NCBI GenBank assembly: GCA_964035575.1
Contig: OZ037843.1
Span: 1,696,001 to 1,760,000, forward strand
DNA: 64,000 nt
DNA from: Rhynchopus sp. YZ270_cl-10
Taxonomy: Eukaryota > Euglenozoa > Diplonemea > Diplonemida > Diplonemidae
Direction: 5' to 3'
A program made the position numbers and the translations under genes. Below the pieces are notes generated by a model. The model worked only from the letters and a program-made list of their open reading frames with translations, was not told the origin of the DNA and ran no database searches. Positions 21,560 through 33,142 of this stretch are shown here, piece after piece. The stretch's first letter is position 1; each line of letters begins with the position of its first letter.

Positions 21560-24181
21560 ATGGTGTCATGCGGGATCCAGTCGCTGACAATACTGCTGTG
21601 CGTGGTGCTGATTCTGTCGACAGGTGCGATCATCGGTGGCTTCACTCTGTCAACATGGGACGACCTTCTGGAGAAGGCACGTGACACAGGTGACGAGGGC
21701 TTCGGGATGTGTCTCGACAGTGGTACGGCGGACATCGAAACGGTCTCGGCACGCTACCTGCGTTCTGTTCTTGGCAACGTGGACACGGCAGTGAAGGAGT
21801 ACTTGAAGGTGCCTGAGCAGCTCGTGGTCTCGCTGGCCAACCTTGCTCAGGCACACCACCCAAACATCAGCACGAGCCCTGCCTTTGCGGCCACAGTAAT
21901 GCGTCCTGCAGCCTTGTCCGCTTATTTGGCTGGGAGTACGTCCGGACTCGTACAGATCGGAAACGAAGCGTATCCGTGGTGTGCGGCACATCCTGTTCCG
22001 TGGAAGAGGGGAGACGGGAACGCAGGGTGGGGCTCGCGGATCACGTACAGGGGGCTGAATTCTCGGGGTGGCATCCCACCAACGAACGGAAGCAAGGTCA
22101 CCATGCTCTACGGTACACGTCACCCAGTCACCTTGTCGGAGGGGCTGTCGGACTTCGCTGTTTTTACCGAAGTTAACGAGATGGGTGACATCAGGGACCC
22201 CTCACGGCCGTGCTCGCACTTTCCGGACTACAACAAGAACGAGTGGCGTGGACTTTGCATGTTTCCCATTGGTATCCCCGAACCCGAAGGCGGGGACATG
22301 GTCCAGCAGCGTGGGAGACAGCAGTACTACCTGGGCGCTAACGATCCACCCCTGAACCCTGCAGACACGCTCGTCTACTCACACACGCAGGTCACCTGGG
22401 ATATGATGTGGTGGGAGCTGAGCTACACCTACACCCACCCAGATATGTACACGATGCACCCCAAGCAGGGCAAGCGTGTGGGTTCTGTCAGTGCTACAGT
22501 GACTGCAGACGGGGTAGCCGACGCAGTGCGTGCACAGCTGCTCCCAACCGGCACGTCGCTGTACCTGGTCGATTATGACAGTGCAACAGACTCAGTTGGG
22601 ACACTTGTCGCATACAACAGAGGACGGCAGCTGCGGATAAAGATGGCCATGAGTACGCTGGGCATCGACCTTCCCAAAGCTTATAGCATCAACATAACGA
22701 ACCACTCGATGGAAGACGCGACGTCGCACATCCCCTCAGTGATTGCAGAGCACGGGCGGTTTGTGTTCACACACCCGCAGAACTACAAAGACCTTGTGGA
22801 GAAGACAGAGGACTCCTTCCTGAAGTGGCCTGACTCGAACGGCACGGAGTACTGGACAATCACGTCGACAATTGAACACAAAACGATTGCGTTGTACGCG
22901 AACCTTCTTGTGCCGAGAGAGTCTGTGATGCACTCGATTGATGCGTCGACGAATGCAATCCGTGCGAAGGTGGCATCAGATCTGTCCTCTGCAGACGCAC
23001 AGAAGGAGGATGCGGTGACTGTGATGGCGATTGTGACGGCTGTTGCGGTCATCGGACTTCTTGCCATTGCTGTTGTGTTCACACGCTACATCACGTCACC
23101 TCTGCTGAAGCTTGGGAGTGAGATGGCAAGTGTGGCTGTGATGGACCTGGAGGCTGTGGACACGGGCCGTGCAGTGTCGCAGCTGAGTGAAGTGAGGGTG
23201 ATGCAGCGCAGCTTTGTTACCATGGTGGCAAACCTGGTGGAGTACCGGAACTACCTGCCGCAGAGTGTGCTTGTCAACGATACTGAGAACGAGATGTGTC
23301 GCACAGAGACCACACACGTGACCACATCCGTGTCAGGCACGTCTTGGCATTCAGATGGGGCTTCCGAGGTTGTGATAGAGAACCAGAAGGCACTGCTGCG
23401 TGTGGAAGGGATGAAGAAGAAGAAGGTGTCTCTGGCACACATGAACGTCGTGTCGTGGCACGCCTTCTGCGAACAGCGCAAGGACGAAGAGGTGCTCTGC
23501 ACACACGGTAGTATGATTGAGACGATCCTGACAGCAGTGCTACACAACAAGGGTGTGTGCGACACGTTTGCTGGCGACAAGATACTTGCCACCTTCAACG
23601 CCTTTGCTCCGAGCGCGTCGCACGGTGTTGCCTGTGTGAAGGCTGCACACGCAGCAGCAAAAGCACTTAGTGATGTACATTTGGTGATGTGCAAGCTCTC
23701 GTATGGGTGCACGACAGGTGAGGCACGTGTAGGACCTATGGGCTGCAACGGGATGAAGAAAGTGTCGATTCTTTCAGAGTCCATGTCGTGGGTGGTTGTG
23801 CTTGAGCGTTGGAACAGGATGAACGACCTGCCTGGTGTACTCGACCACAGCCTCTCACGTGAGGTGCAGGGACAGGTGGTGCTGCGTTGTGAAGGTGCGA
23901 TGCTGTACGAGAAGCTGAGTGACAAGGCACAGGTTGTGTACGCTGTGAAGGAGTTGGTCAGTATGAAGAATGAAGAGTGGATGTACCAACTGGAGGCCCT
24001 CGAGCAAAACAACCCTCACACACTGTGGAATGAGGCTTTTGCACACATCATTGCACAGGAGTTTAGCCAGGCTGCTTGTGTGCTTGACAGCCTAGGCGCA
24101 GAGCAACTGCAGCAATACGACACGCTTGTGAGATATGTGCAGCAGAGAGCTTTTACACCGTACGTTGTGAACATGCACTGA
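21560..24181 (+). CDS. Array receptor 1: Cache ectodomain, HAMP-like, pseudo-cyclase (type A tail)
   Basis: An 873-residue membrane receptor. Helix 1 is at 7-27, the extracellular sensor at 28-483 and helix 2 at about 484-508. A HAMP-like linker ends in EYRNYLPQSVL (561-571). Residues about 620-760 form a degenerate class III cyclase domain. Where FTD is expected it reads SLAHMNV (first metal Asp lost). CDTFAGDKILATFN (667-680) keeps the second Asp. SMSWVVVLER replaces VNxAxRLE, so Asn and Arg are lost. Catalysis is therefore unlikely. The tail is NEEWMYQLE (804-812) plus a helical segment common after protist cyclase domains. Ectodomain patches at about 165-175, 216-257, 309-320 and 359-376 differ sharply from the other copies, while the C-terminal half matches copy 25644 almost exactly. 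The start ATG is shared by all four copies. A ligand sensor role is inferred. Confidence 0.88.
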   Translation: MVSCGIQSLTILLCVVLILSTGAIIGGFTLSTWDDLLEKARDTGDEGFGMCLDSGTADIETVSARYLRSVLGNVDTAVKEYLKVPEQLVVSLANLAQAHHPNISTSPAFAATVMRPAALSAYLAGSTSGLVQIGNEAYPWCAAHPVPWKRGDGNAGWGSRITYRGLNSRGGIPPTNGSKVTMLYGTRHPVTLSEGLSDFAVFTEVNEMGDIRDPSRPCSHFPDYNKNEWRGLCMFPIGIPEPEGGDMVQQRGRQQYYLGANDPPLNPADTLVYSHTQVTWDMMWWELSYTYTHPDMYTMHPKQGKRVGSVSATVTADGVADAVRAQLLPTGTSLYLVDYDSATDSVGTLVAYNRGRQLRIKMAMSTLGIDLPKAYSINITNHSMEDATSHIPSVIAEHGRFVFTHPQNYKDLVEKTEDSFLKWPDSNGTEYWTITSTIEHKTIALYANLLVPRESVMHSIDASTNAIRAKVASDLSSADAQKEDAVTVMAIVTAVAVIGLLAIAVVFTRYITSPLLKLGSEMASVAVMDLEAVDTGRAVSQLSEVRVMQRSFVTMVANLVEYRNYLPQSVLVNDTENEMCRTETTHVTTSVSGTSWHSDGASEVVIENQKALLRVEGMKKKKVSLAHMNVVSWHAFCEQRKDEEVLCTHGSMIETILTAVLHNKGVCDTFAGDKILATFNAFAPSASHGVACVKAAHAAAKALSDVHLVMCKLSYGCTTGEARVGPMGCNGMKKVSILSESMSWVVVLERWNRMNDLPGVLDHSLSREVQGQVVLRCEGAMLYEKLSDKAQVVYAVKELVSMKNEEWMYQLEALEQNNPHTLWNEAFAHIIAQEFSQAACVLDSLGAEQLQQYDTLVRYVQQRAFTPYVVNMH

Positions 24182-25643
24182 GGTTTGATGGGTTTTATTC
24201 TGGACACGAAACAGTGGTGCTTTCTTAAGTCAGATCAGTTGACCGCGACGGGTCACTCCTGTGGTTAAGCGGGGAGGGGGTGGGGGTTTCAAAGGATTTA
24301 TTGTTGGGTGTCCGGGCGTCCCGTGGCACGACTTACAGCATTCAAGCAATGTTGTGCTCTGTAGCTCGTAAGCGCCGCAACGTGTGAGTCGCGGTGGATC
24401 GCAGAAGTCAATCACGGCATTGAGGGCGTCGCCCTCGCCCCATGCAGCATGTTTCCGCTGGTGTGTGCGCCTTCCTGCACGGCTCACATCTTTCCTTACT
24501 ATGGGTGCGGCACGCGGCACGCAAGCGGGATTTTTGGGGTACGGAATATTTTATTGTGCCTTGTCCTCTGCAAGCAGAGGAAAAACATTCCGGATTCCAA
24601 AGGCGTTTCATGGCAAACAATAACTTCGAAGGTCAAGGTATGGAGAGACACACCTTAGAAGAAGAAAACATTGGGTGACCAGGTTCCTGGTGTGGTTCTG
24701 AACTGTCCAAAATATCAAACCTGTGGGTACCAGACTGTGTCTTTGCCCCTTTTTAAAATTATTAATTTTTGGGCCCAGCACCCCTCAGATACGACAGCCG
24801 CGTAGAAGCCTGACAACGATTGCACCTTTAAAGTCGAAATGGATACAAACCCAATGACAAACCTTTGCGAATCCCTGTTGATGTGTGTGCCAAGGCGCTT
24901 TCATCTTTCGTGTGTTTTATATTTTTCCCCTTTCCCGCAGGCTTCTTGTCTTCTGACAAAAAGGTAAACTGACAAAAGCAAACACCCCATTGCCCCTTCT
25001 TTGTTTCATTCTATTTGTTGATTTTGCATACATCGATAATATACCTTTTAGATCAGTTCTCTGTTGTCTGTGTTCCCTCTACGCCACTTCTGTTGTGCAG
25101 TCTGTCAATATGTGGCTGAGCAACATTCTCGCACACACTTTATTAGTCTCTCAGTTCAGTTGGAGAGATCGGAATTCCCAACCGGAACACTGTCTCTGGA
25201 GCAGGACTGACAGACTCAGACGCACACGCCTGACACAAGCCTTACGGGGTTGGCAATGCCGTAGCTGGCATTGGGGAGATACAGTTTTACATTGGACCCG
25301 TTCAGGGCTTACGACACCCACAGTTGCGGACCAGAGTGGTGGGCAGCCTGGTCACGCTGCTTGCCTGCACACGTGGAGAACGTGATCTGCGTCGGAGTTG
25401 GACGCTGTGTGAGGAGGCTGTGCGTGACCAGCCGCTGTGCCTGTGCGAGTCTCCTCAAGGGACAACACAGTGTCACTGCCATCTGCACTGAATACGTTCT
25501 TCTGCCTTACAAGGTTTGCAATACAGTAGTGCAGCAACAGTGTACAGGTAGAATAATAAGAATATGTACTGAATATCATGTGTGTTTGTCCATACTTTTT
25601 GTCCATACACACACACCCCCACCACACCACAGACGCTTGGACA
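24182..25643. other. Intergenic between array receptors 1 and 2
   Basis: It shares the immediate 3' flank (GAGGTTTGATGGGTTTTATT) with the other type A copies. A block at about 24510-24630 (GGAATATTTTATTGTGCC, TCCTCTGCAAGCAGAGG) recurs, diverged, at 30680-30780. The rest is the upstream cassette copy c and about 500 bases unique to this copy. Confidence 0.6.
24766..25137 (+). repeat. Receptor upstream cassette, copy c
   Basis: Same block as 20922-21340, with the candidate mini-exon at 24941-24963. It ends about 500 bases before the receptor start. Just downstream, the CACTGTCTCTGGAGCAGGAC segment (near 25190) is also shared with copies b and d. Confidence 0.75.
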
Positions 25644-28265
25644 ATGCTGTCATGCGGGATCCAGTCGCTGACAATACTGCTGTGTGTGGTGCTGATTCTG
25701 TCGACAGGTGCGATCATCGGTGGCTTCACTCTGTCAACATGGGACGACCTTCTGGAGAAGGCACGTGACACAGGTGACGAGGGCTTCGGGATGTGTCTCG
25801 ACAGTGGTACGGCGGACATCGAAACGGTCTCGGCACGCTACCTGCGCTCTGTTCTTGGCAACGTGGACACGGCAGTGAAGGAGTACCTGAAGGTGCCTGA
25901 GCAGCTCGTGGTCTCGCTTGCCAACCTTGCTCAGGCACACCACCCAAACATCAGCACGAGCCCTGCCTTTGCGGCCACAGTAATGCGTCCTGCAGCCTTG
26001 TCCGCTTATTTGGCTGGGAGTACGTCCGGACTCGTACAGATCGGAAACGAAGCGTATCCGTGGTGTGCGGCACATCCTGTTCCGTGGAAGAGGGGAGACG
26101 GGAACGCAGGGTGGGGCTCGCGGATCACGTACAGGGAGATGAACCCTCGGGGCGCTAACCTACCAGCGAACGGAAGCAAGGTCACCATGCTCTACGGTAC
26201 ACGTCACCCAGTCACCTTGTCGGAGGGGCTGTCGGACTTCGCTGTTTTTACCGAAGTTAACGAGATGGGTGACATCAGGGACCCCTCACTGCCGTGCAGG
26301 TTCTTTCCGGACTACAACAAGGGCGACTATCTTGGACTTTGCCTGCTTCCCATCCATCTCGTCGAACCCGAAGACGGAGACGTGTTCCAGCAGCGCAGGA
26401 GACAGATCTACAACCTGGGTGCCAACGATCCACCCCTGAACCCTGCAGACACGCTCGTCTACTCACACACGCAGGTCACCTGGGACTTGATGTGGTGGGA
26501 GCTGAGCTACACCTACACCCACCCAGATATGTACACGATGCACCCCAAGCAGGGCAAGCGTGTGGGTGTCGTCACTGCCAGCGTGACTGCATCCGGGGTA
26601 GTCGACGCAGTGCGTGCACAGCTGCTCCCAACCGGCACGTCGCTGTACCTGGTCGATTATGACAGTGCAACAGACTCAGTTGGGACACTTGTCGCATACA
26701 ACAGAGGACGGCAGCTGCAGATGACGATCATTACGAACGCGCTGGGCCTCACCCTTCCCGAAGCATCGAACATCAACATAACGAACCACTCGATGGAAGA
26801 CGCGACGTCACACATCCCCTCAGTGATTGCAGAGCACGGGCGGTTTGTGTTCACACACCCGCAGAACTACAAAGACCTTGTGGAGAAGACAGAGGACTCC
26901 TTCCTGAAGTGGTCTGACTCGAACGGCACGGAGTACTGGACAATCACGTCGACAATTGAACACAAAACGATTGCGTTGTACGCGAACCTTCTTGTGCCGA
27001 GAGAGTCTGTGATGCACTCGATTGATGCGTCGACGAATGCAATCCGTGCGAAGGTGGCATCAGATCTGTCCTCTGCAGACGCACAGAAGGAGGATGCGGT
27101 GACTGTGATGGCGATTGTGACGGCTGTTGCGGTCATCGGACTTCTTGCCATTGCTGTTGTGTTCACACGCTACATCACGTCACCTCTGCTGAAGCTTGGG
27201 AGTGAGATGGCAAGTGTGGCTGTGATGGACCTGGAGGCTGTGGACACGGGCCGTGCAGTGTCGCAGCTGAGTGAAGTGAGGGTGATGCAGCGCAGCTTTG
27301 TTACCATGGTGGCAAACCTGGTGGAGTACCGGAACTACCTGCCGCAGAGTGTGCTTGTCAACGATACTGAGAACGAGATGTGTCGCACAGAGACCACACA
27401 CGTGACCACATCCGTGTCAGGCACGTCTTGGCATTCAGATGGGGCTTCCGAGGTTGTGATAGAGAACCAGAAGGCACTGCTGCGTGTGGAAGGGATGAAG
27501 AAGAAGAAGGTGTCTCTGGCACACATGAACGTCGTGTCGTGGCACGCCTTCTGCGAACAGCGCAAGGACGAAGAGGTGCTCTGCACACACGGTAGTATGA
27601 TTGAGACGATCCTGACAGCAGTGCTACACAACAAGGGTGTGTGCGACACGTTTGCTGGCGACAAGATACTTGCCACCTTCAACGCCTTTGCTCCGAGCGC
27701 GTCGCACGGTGTTGCCTGTGTGAAGGCTGCACACGCAGCAGCAAAAGCACTTAGTGATGTACATTTGGTGATGTGCAAGCTCTCGTATGGGTGCACGACA
27801 GGTGAGGCACGTGTAGGACCTATGGGCTGCAACGGGATGAAGAAAGTGTCGATTCTTTCAGAGTCCATGTCGTGGGTGGTTGTGCTTGAGCGTTGGAACA
27901 GGATGAACGACCTGCCTGGTGTACTCGACCACAGCCTCTCACGTGAGGTGCAGGGACAGGTGGTGCTGCGTTGTGAAGGTGCGATGCTGTACGAGAAGCT
28001 GAGTGACAAGGCACAGGTTGTGTACGCTGTGAAGGAGTTGGTCAGTATGAAGAATGAAGAGTGGATGTACCAACTGGAGGCCCTCGAGCAAAACAACCCT
28101 CACACACTGTGGAATGAGGCTTTTGCACACATCATTGCACAGGAGTTTAGCCAGGCTGCTTGTGTGCTTGACAGCCTAGGCGCAGAGCAACTGCAGCAAT
28201 ACGACACGCTTGTGAGATATGTGCAGCAGAGAGCTTTTACACCGTACGTTGTGAACATGCACTGA
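25644..28265 (+). CDS. Array receptor 2: Cache ectodomain, pseudo-cyclase (type A tail)
   Basis: An 873-residue paralogue of the 21560 gene. The reading frame is open upstream to 25578, but homology with the other copies begins at ATG 25644 (MLSCGIQ), preceded by the same GACGCTTGGACA as in copy 1, so I take that as the start. By hand alignment against copy 1 there are about 46 residue differences. About 44 fall between residues 165 and 376 in the ectodomain, one at residue 2 and one at 424. From residue 425 to the stop the two proteins are identical. Distinctive patches include REMNPRGANLPAN, PIHLVEPEDGD, RQIYNLGAND and QMTIITNALGLTLPEAS. The domain plan and the missing catalytic residues are as in copy 1. 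Confidence 0.88.
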   Translation: MLSCGIQSLTILLCVVLILSTGAIIGGFTLSTWDDLLEKARDTGDEGFGMCLDSGTADIETVSARYLRSVLGNVDTAVKEYLKVPEQLVVSLANLAQAHHPNISTSPAFAATVMRPAALSAYLAGSTSGLVQIGNEAYPWCAAHPVPWKRGDGNAGWGSRITYREMNPRGANLPANGSKVTMLYGTRHPVTLSEGLSDFAVFTEVNEMGDIRDPSLPCRFFPDYNKGDYLGLCLLPIHLVEPEDGDVFQQRRRQIYNLGANDPPLNPADTLVYSHTQVTWDLMWWELSYTYTHPDMYTMHPKQGKRVGVVTASVTASGVVDAVRAQLLPTGTSLYLVDYDSATDSVGTLVAYNRGRQLQMTIITNALGLTLPEASNINITNHSMEDATSHIPSVIAEHGRFVFTHPQNYKDLVEKTEDSFLKWSDSNGTEYWTITSTIEHKTIALYANLLVPRESVMHSIDASTNAIRAKVASDLSSADAQKEDAVTVMAIVTAVAVIGLLAIAVVFTRYITSPLLKLGSEMASVAVMDLEAVDTGRAVSQLSEVRVMQRSFVTMVANLVEYRNYLPQSVLVNDTENEMCRTETTHVTTSVSGTSWHSDGASEVVIENQKALLRVEGMKKKKVSLAHMNVVSWHAFCEQRKDEEVLCTHGSMIETILTAVLHNKGVCDTFAGDKILATFNAFAPSASHGVACVKAAHAAAKALSDVHLVMCKLSYGCTTGEARVGPMGCNGMKKVSILSESMSWVVVLERWNRMNDLPGVLDHSLSREVQGQVVLRCEGAMLYEKLSDKAQVVYAVKELVSMKNEEWMYQLEALEQNNPHTLWNEAFAHIIAQEFSQAACVLDSLGAEQLQQYDTLVRYVQQRAFTPYVVNMH

Positions 28266-28387
28266 GGTTTGATGGGTTTTATTCTGGACACGAAACATTT
28301 GGAGCTCTGCGTTTGTGAGTGTCTTCACTGTGGGGGGGGGGGCGCTTATTTCAGGGGGGTTTTCAAACATAAAATTTCTAGGGTAGA

Positions 28388-28500
28388 TGGTGCTTTCGGA
28401 AGTCGGTCAACGACCTGTCAGCGACTTATCATTATCAGGGGGTGTGTATAAAGTACGCCCTGTGTCAGCGACCTGTCAATACCCCTCCCGGAGCACCAGT
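28388..28500 (+). repeat. Short mini-element with AGCACC-type ends
   Basis: GGTGCTTTCGG ... TCAACGACCTGTCAGCGAC ... GTCAGCGACCTGTCAAT ... GGAGCACC. An inverted-ended element of roughly 113 bp, related in opposite orientation to 19047-19120 and 20715-20790. Confidence 0.5.
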
Positions 28501-28589
28501 AGAACAAGATTATTTTTTTTGGTTCTTGTTCTTTGGGTCGCAAAAAAGAGCGCTGCCGAAACTAATTATTTACTCTAGCTCCATGCATT

Positions 28590-28850
28590 TTGGGTTACAG
28601 TGTGCTGCCTGTAAGGACATCCATGCAGATCCAGGGAAAGGCTAAGGACCAACTGTCGATGCAGACATGAGACACCTAGAGAGGTACTGTGTTCCCCCCC
28701 TGCTATCTTCTGACTATCGTGCATCAAGCGTTGGGTGCAGCGAACTGCAGTAATTGTATGCTCACAACTCTTCAACGGAAGGTGGGCCGCCGGATGACGA
28801 GTGGTTGTGTACTGCCCCCGTTCACACTACGGTACGGGTAAGTCTAGAAG
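28590..28850 (+). repeat. SINE-like hairpin repeat, copy 1
   Basis: GGGTTACAGTGTGCTGCCTG ... ATCGTGCATCAAGCGTTGGG ... CTCTTCAACGGAAGGTGGGC ... ACTACGGTACGGG. It aligns over its length with 45880-46172. Its paired hairpin region differs from the other copies at several sites that still allow pairing (see findings). Confidence 0.65.
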
Positions 28851-29006
28851 ACTTAAAGTCTGTTTTTTTCACATCTAGGACGTGTGTGTTGCCGTTATAC
28901 GGAGGTCACCTCCCCGTCCACACAGGGTATACAGGCAGCACACCTCCCCCTCAGTGCAGAGACCTTTACACAAGGGGAAACTTTTTCAATTTTTCCCAGG
29001 AGTTTG

Positions 29007-31584
29007 CATACTTCGTGTTCCGCCGGAGTCCGCCCGAGTTGAGACGGCCTTTGGCGGACTTTGAAAGTCCGTCTCAGGTCCGCCGGACTCGGGCCCGAGC
29101 TGGGGTACGACCACCCTCACTCCATTTTCCACCTCGGGATACTGCCCCATCCCTCAGCAAATGCAAAATTTTCACCCACCCCATCCCAATGTCTATCAAG
29201 AAAGCGAAAAGTACACCATTTGCGCAGGGAGTTGTTTGTATTATATTTTTGAAGAGAAAAGTTTGATTTCGGCCTCGAAAATTACCGTGACACCGATTTG
29301 TCACGGAATTTTTTTGAAAGATTCGATTTCGTGACAAAAAAAGTTCGATTTAGTGACAAGCCGATTTTTTCATTGACACACAAAATTCAATTTAGTGACA
29401 AGTGACTTTTTTCATTGACAAAAAAAAATTCGATTTCGTGACAAATCCATTTTTTCATTGACAAAAAAATGTCATTGAAAAAATGGCTTTTGTCAAGGAA
29501 ACCGAACTTTTTGTCAAGGAAAAAGTCGTGACAGGGCAACCACAGCCAACCCGCCTGTCACTGAAAAGTGACGAGACAGTCCACTTGACAAACACAAAAG
29601 TGTCCAGTCGCGTGGGGCATTCATGCACTGAGGAGATAATGATCCAACAATTTACAAGAAAACATTACTTAGCCTACTGCTGGAAGTTGCCAGGTCGTAG
29701 TAACACACAAAGTGTGCCTCCGTTCGGGAATACCGGATATTCTGGAGACCAAAAAGGCCTCTTCCGCTGGTCAAGGTATAACCGAATGAACGGCCCAAGA
29801 CCCCCGTGGAGAAGTTAAATGTTGTAATGATTTCAAGTAAAATGCGATCACTGTCTTACCCTCCTCAATGCATGGTGGAAGATGTCTTTGACAACAAACC
29901 GAGCTCTGATTATCAATCGTTAGACTCAGAGGAATGCCTGCGGTACAGGTATCAAACCCGGGGTGTTCACAAAAAAAAATTTAACAAATATCCTGTACTC
30001 AGGTACCCAAATTCCCAGACCCACGCAGTGTGTGACCACCTCAAGTGTGAGTGACCCACACGTGAGGGAATGCGACACTACGCAAAATTTACCACCAGAC
30101 CCTGTCTTCGTGCACCTGAAGTACAACGCCGCAGACAGGCCAAACATGCGTTGGACTCAGAGGAATGCCCGCTGTGCAGGTATCAAACATGAGAACCAAC
30201 TCCCAGAAACAAGGGGCGCCTTTTGGAGGGCGTTGTTGAGGGTGTTTGGGGTGCAAAGTTTTCCACAATTTTGATGCGCGGGTACAGAAGTGTTGTCTTG
30301 TTCTTTCATCTCTAGGAATTTAAATGTTCAATCGCGTTTAACTACCACGAGGGATTGTTCAGTGAACCCACAAGGGGTCGAAGGGGGTTGGTTATCCCAT
30401 ATCTATCAAAGGTTGTGTCGACCAGGCGAATCCACTATGTTACGCTGTACGTTGTTAAATCCGAAGAAATAACGCTTTAGCAGCCGCAGGAAGTAAGTAG
30501 TGCCTCACGCTACACAAACCACCACCCGCAATTGACTTAGATAATAACTAGAGAATTCAGAACTAAACAACACCCTGCCCCATACACACTAAATTGTCAT
30601 GCTTCAAGAACATGCCTAGGCCAAAATTTCTGAAAAGGCAACAAGACCACCCACAAGGAGTGTGAATTGTGCGCTTTCTGGGGGAACGCAATATTTTCTT
30701 GTGTCTAGTCCTCCGCAAGAGCAGAGGACAGACTTTCCGGAAGGTTTCCAAAGGTCGAATTTCTTTGCAATGATATGCTCCCTGGGTTAATGGCAATAGC
30801 AGTGACTGACTTCTGAGAAAAATCGGGTATGCAAAACCCAATGTCCATTGTTTTGGTGTAGTCCTGTTGGGGGTGGGTGTGTGGTTCCTAGTGTACACTG
30901 AAATTGTACAGATCTGACTATAAAAAAAGTTGGGATTGTACATCAAATAGTCAGATCTATACAATTTCTATACAATTGTATGTACATTGTATAGATCTGA
31001 CTATAACCCTGTGCATATGTGTATACATTTGACTTTCACCCCCAAAAAAAAAACCTTGATTGAACCAGATCAATCTTGATTCGTGACAAAAGCCATTTTT
31101 TCAATGACATTTTTTTGTCAATGAAAAAATGGATTTGTCACGAAATCGAATTTTTTTTGTTAATGAAAAAAGTCACTTGTCACTAAATTGAATTTTGTGT
31201 GTCAATGAAAAAATCGGCTTGTCACTAAATCGAACTTTTTTTGTCACGAAATCGAATCTTTCAAAAAAATTCAGTGACAAATTACCGTGACAAATGGGTG
31301 TCACGGGTAATTTCGAGGCCGAAATCGAACTTTTCTCTAAAAACAATGATAATAATACAAAAAATTAAAATACAAACCACTCCCTGCGCAAATGGTTTAC
31401 TGAGGATGGGGTGGGCGAAACTTTTATTTGAGGGATGGGGCAGCATCCCGAGGTGGAAACTGGAGTGAGGGTGGTTCATACCGGACTCGGGCGAACTCCG
31501 CCCGAGTCCGTCTCAGGTCCGTCTCAACTCGGGCGGGTCTTGGTGAAATTTTTTTTGGCGGACTCCGGCGGACCACGAAGTATG
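29007..31584. mobile_element. Element with ~490-bp terminal inverted repeats
   Basis: The left arm 29007-29495 and right arm 31084-31584 are inverted copies with modest divergence. From the outside in they hold CATACTTCGTG...CCGCCGGAGTCCGCC, then the GGTACGACCACCC..CTCCATTTTCCACCTCGGGAT block, then runs of TTCGATTTCGTGACA. AGTTTG occurs next to both ends, but its placement is not exact enough to call a target duplication. The 1.59-kb interior has an internal duplication (CTCAGAGGAATGCC...GTATCAAAC at 29926 and 30157) and a small foldback of AGATCTGACTAT (30908-31010). No transposase is recognised. It is probably a long-TIR, non-autonomous or decayed DNA transposon. Confidence 0.75.
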
Positions 31585-32574
31585 AACAGTTTGTAATTTT
31601 ATTGCCTCCAAATGGTTCGGAATACCAAAATGTGAGGGGGTTTGTGCGCTCGTGCAAGTAACCTGTTGTGCTAATATAGGCCTCCTCGTAATTATGGTGA
31701 AATAATTGCATAGTCAGTAAATCCTGCTAATAATATATTTCCCACTCATTTACGGTTCAACAATGCAGGGGGCAAGGTTTCTCTTGTTCCTGCCACGCTA
31801 AAGGATTTTGGCTTTCAAGCACAATATTTGGAGGCAATCCTGTATTACACTTTATATTTACACCTCCGCAGGTCTTTTCCAAGCCTGAGAGGCGTAGGTT
31901 GGTCTGAAGACCCTTTTTGTACTCTTTTTTGTTTTGCAGCCTTCGGGTGGTGTGCATCTCAGCAGCCCATTCCTGAGAGAATTATTGCACTGTGTTGAAA
32001 GCAGTTGTGCGTAGGTCCTCAGAGCGGGACATGCATTCATGTTTTTTTGTTCTGTTCTGTTCTTCGTTGCTGTGCACTCGTTGTGCATTATTGTTGCTGT
32101 TCTCTTGCATAGTCAGCACCTAATTATTTACTTTCATTTGTCGTGATTGCGGATGTGTCTAGCAAAGTAGCCTCTCCATACCCATTTCACACTTTCACTG
32201 TCACTTTTGCAAAGCCGTATTATACTATAGTCTATGGGGTGTCCTAGGGGCACTACACCAACACCCACTTTCACATACTTTCATCCCATTACACATGAAT
32301 TACAACGTCTTGGTGTTTTGGTCTTTACTAAAGAGATGTGCGGATGACACCAAAAAAATAGAAATTATTCGCGATAGTTGGTACTCCAAAAATTTGCCGG
32401 AACCGAAAATCGTGTAGTTTGGGGGGTATTGAGGACAGAAAAAATTTGTGTTATGTGGCTGGTGGTTGTGTGGTTCTAGGTTCTAAGCTGGATGGTATGC
32501 TGCATGTGGGTTCTTGGGGTTTGGGCACATAAGTGGCTTGTGTTGTGTGTACCATGCTTCCCTGCTGACAGAGG
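31585..32574. other. Intergenic, no gene seen
   Basis: One block (TGAGAGGCGTAGGTTGGTCT, near 31884) recurs near 50370. Otherwise I see only low-complexity sequence before the satellite. Confidence 0.45.
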
Positions 32575-33142
32575 GTGTACTGTGTACTGTGTACTGTGTA
32601 CTGTGTACTGTGTACTGTGTACTGTGTACTGTGTACTGTGTACTGTGTACTGTGTACTGTGTACTGTGTACTGTGTACTGTGTACTGTGTACTGTGTACT
32701 GTGTACTGTGTACTGTGTACTGTGTACTGTGTACTGTGTACTGTGTACTGTGTACTGTGTACTGTGTACTGTGTACTGTGTACTGTGTACTGTGTACTGT
32801 GTACTGTGTACTGTGTACTGTGTACTGTGTACTGTGTACTGTGTACTGTGTACTGTGTACTGTGTACTGTGTACTGTGTACTGTGTACTGTGTACTGTGT
32901 ACTGTGTACTGTGTACTGTGTACTGTGTACTGTGTACTGTGTACTGTGTACTGTGTACTGTGTACTGTGTACTGTGTACTGTGTACTGTGTACTGTGTAC
33001 TGTGTACTGTGTACTGTGTACTGTGTACTGTGTACTGTGTACTGTGTACTGTGTACTGTGTACTGTGTACTGTGTACTGTGTACTGTGTACTGTGTACTG
33101 TGTACTGTGTACTGTGTACTGTGTACTGTGTACTGTGTACTG
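32575..33142 (+). repeat. Heptamer satellite GTGTACT, about 81 copies
   Basis: 568 bases of an apparently perfect 7-bp tandem repeat, ending about 280 bases before array receptor 3. Because 7 is not a multiple of 3 and the unit has no stop in any phase, every + frame and two minus frames stay open. The 200-residue ORFs across it are meaningless. Confidence 0.97.

Noticed and set aside
23251-24012. 253-residue minus-strand ORFs inside the array receptors (also near 27335 and 35217)
   Set aside because: They are shadows opposite the conserved coding strand, repeated only because the genes are duplicated.
25578-25643. Upstream ATG at 25578 as the receptor start
   Set aside because: Homology with all other copies begins at 25644; the extra residues are the translated leader.
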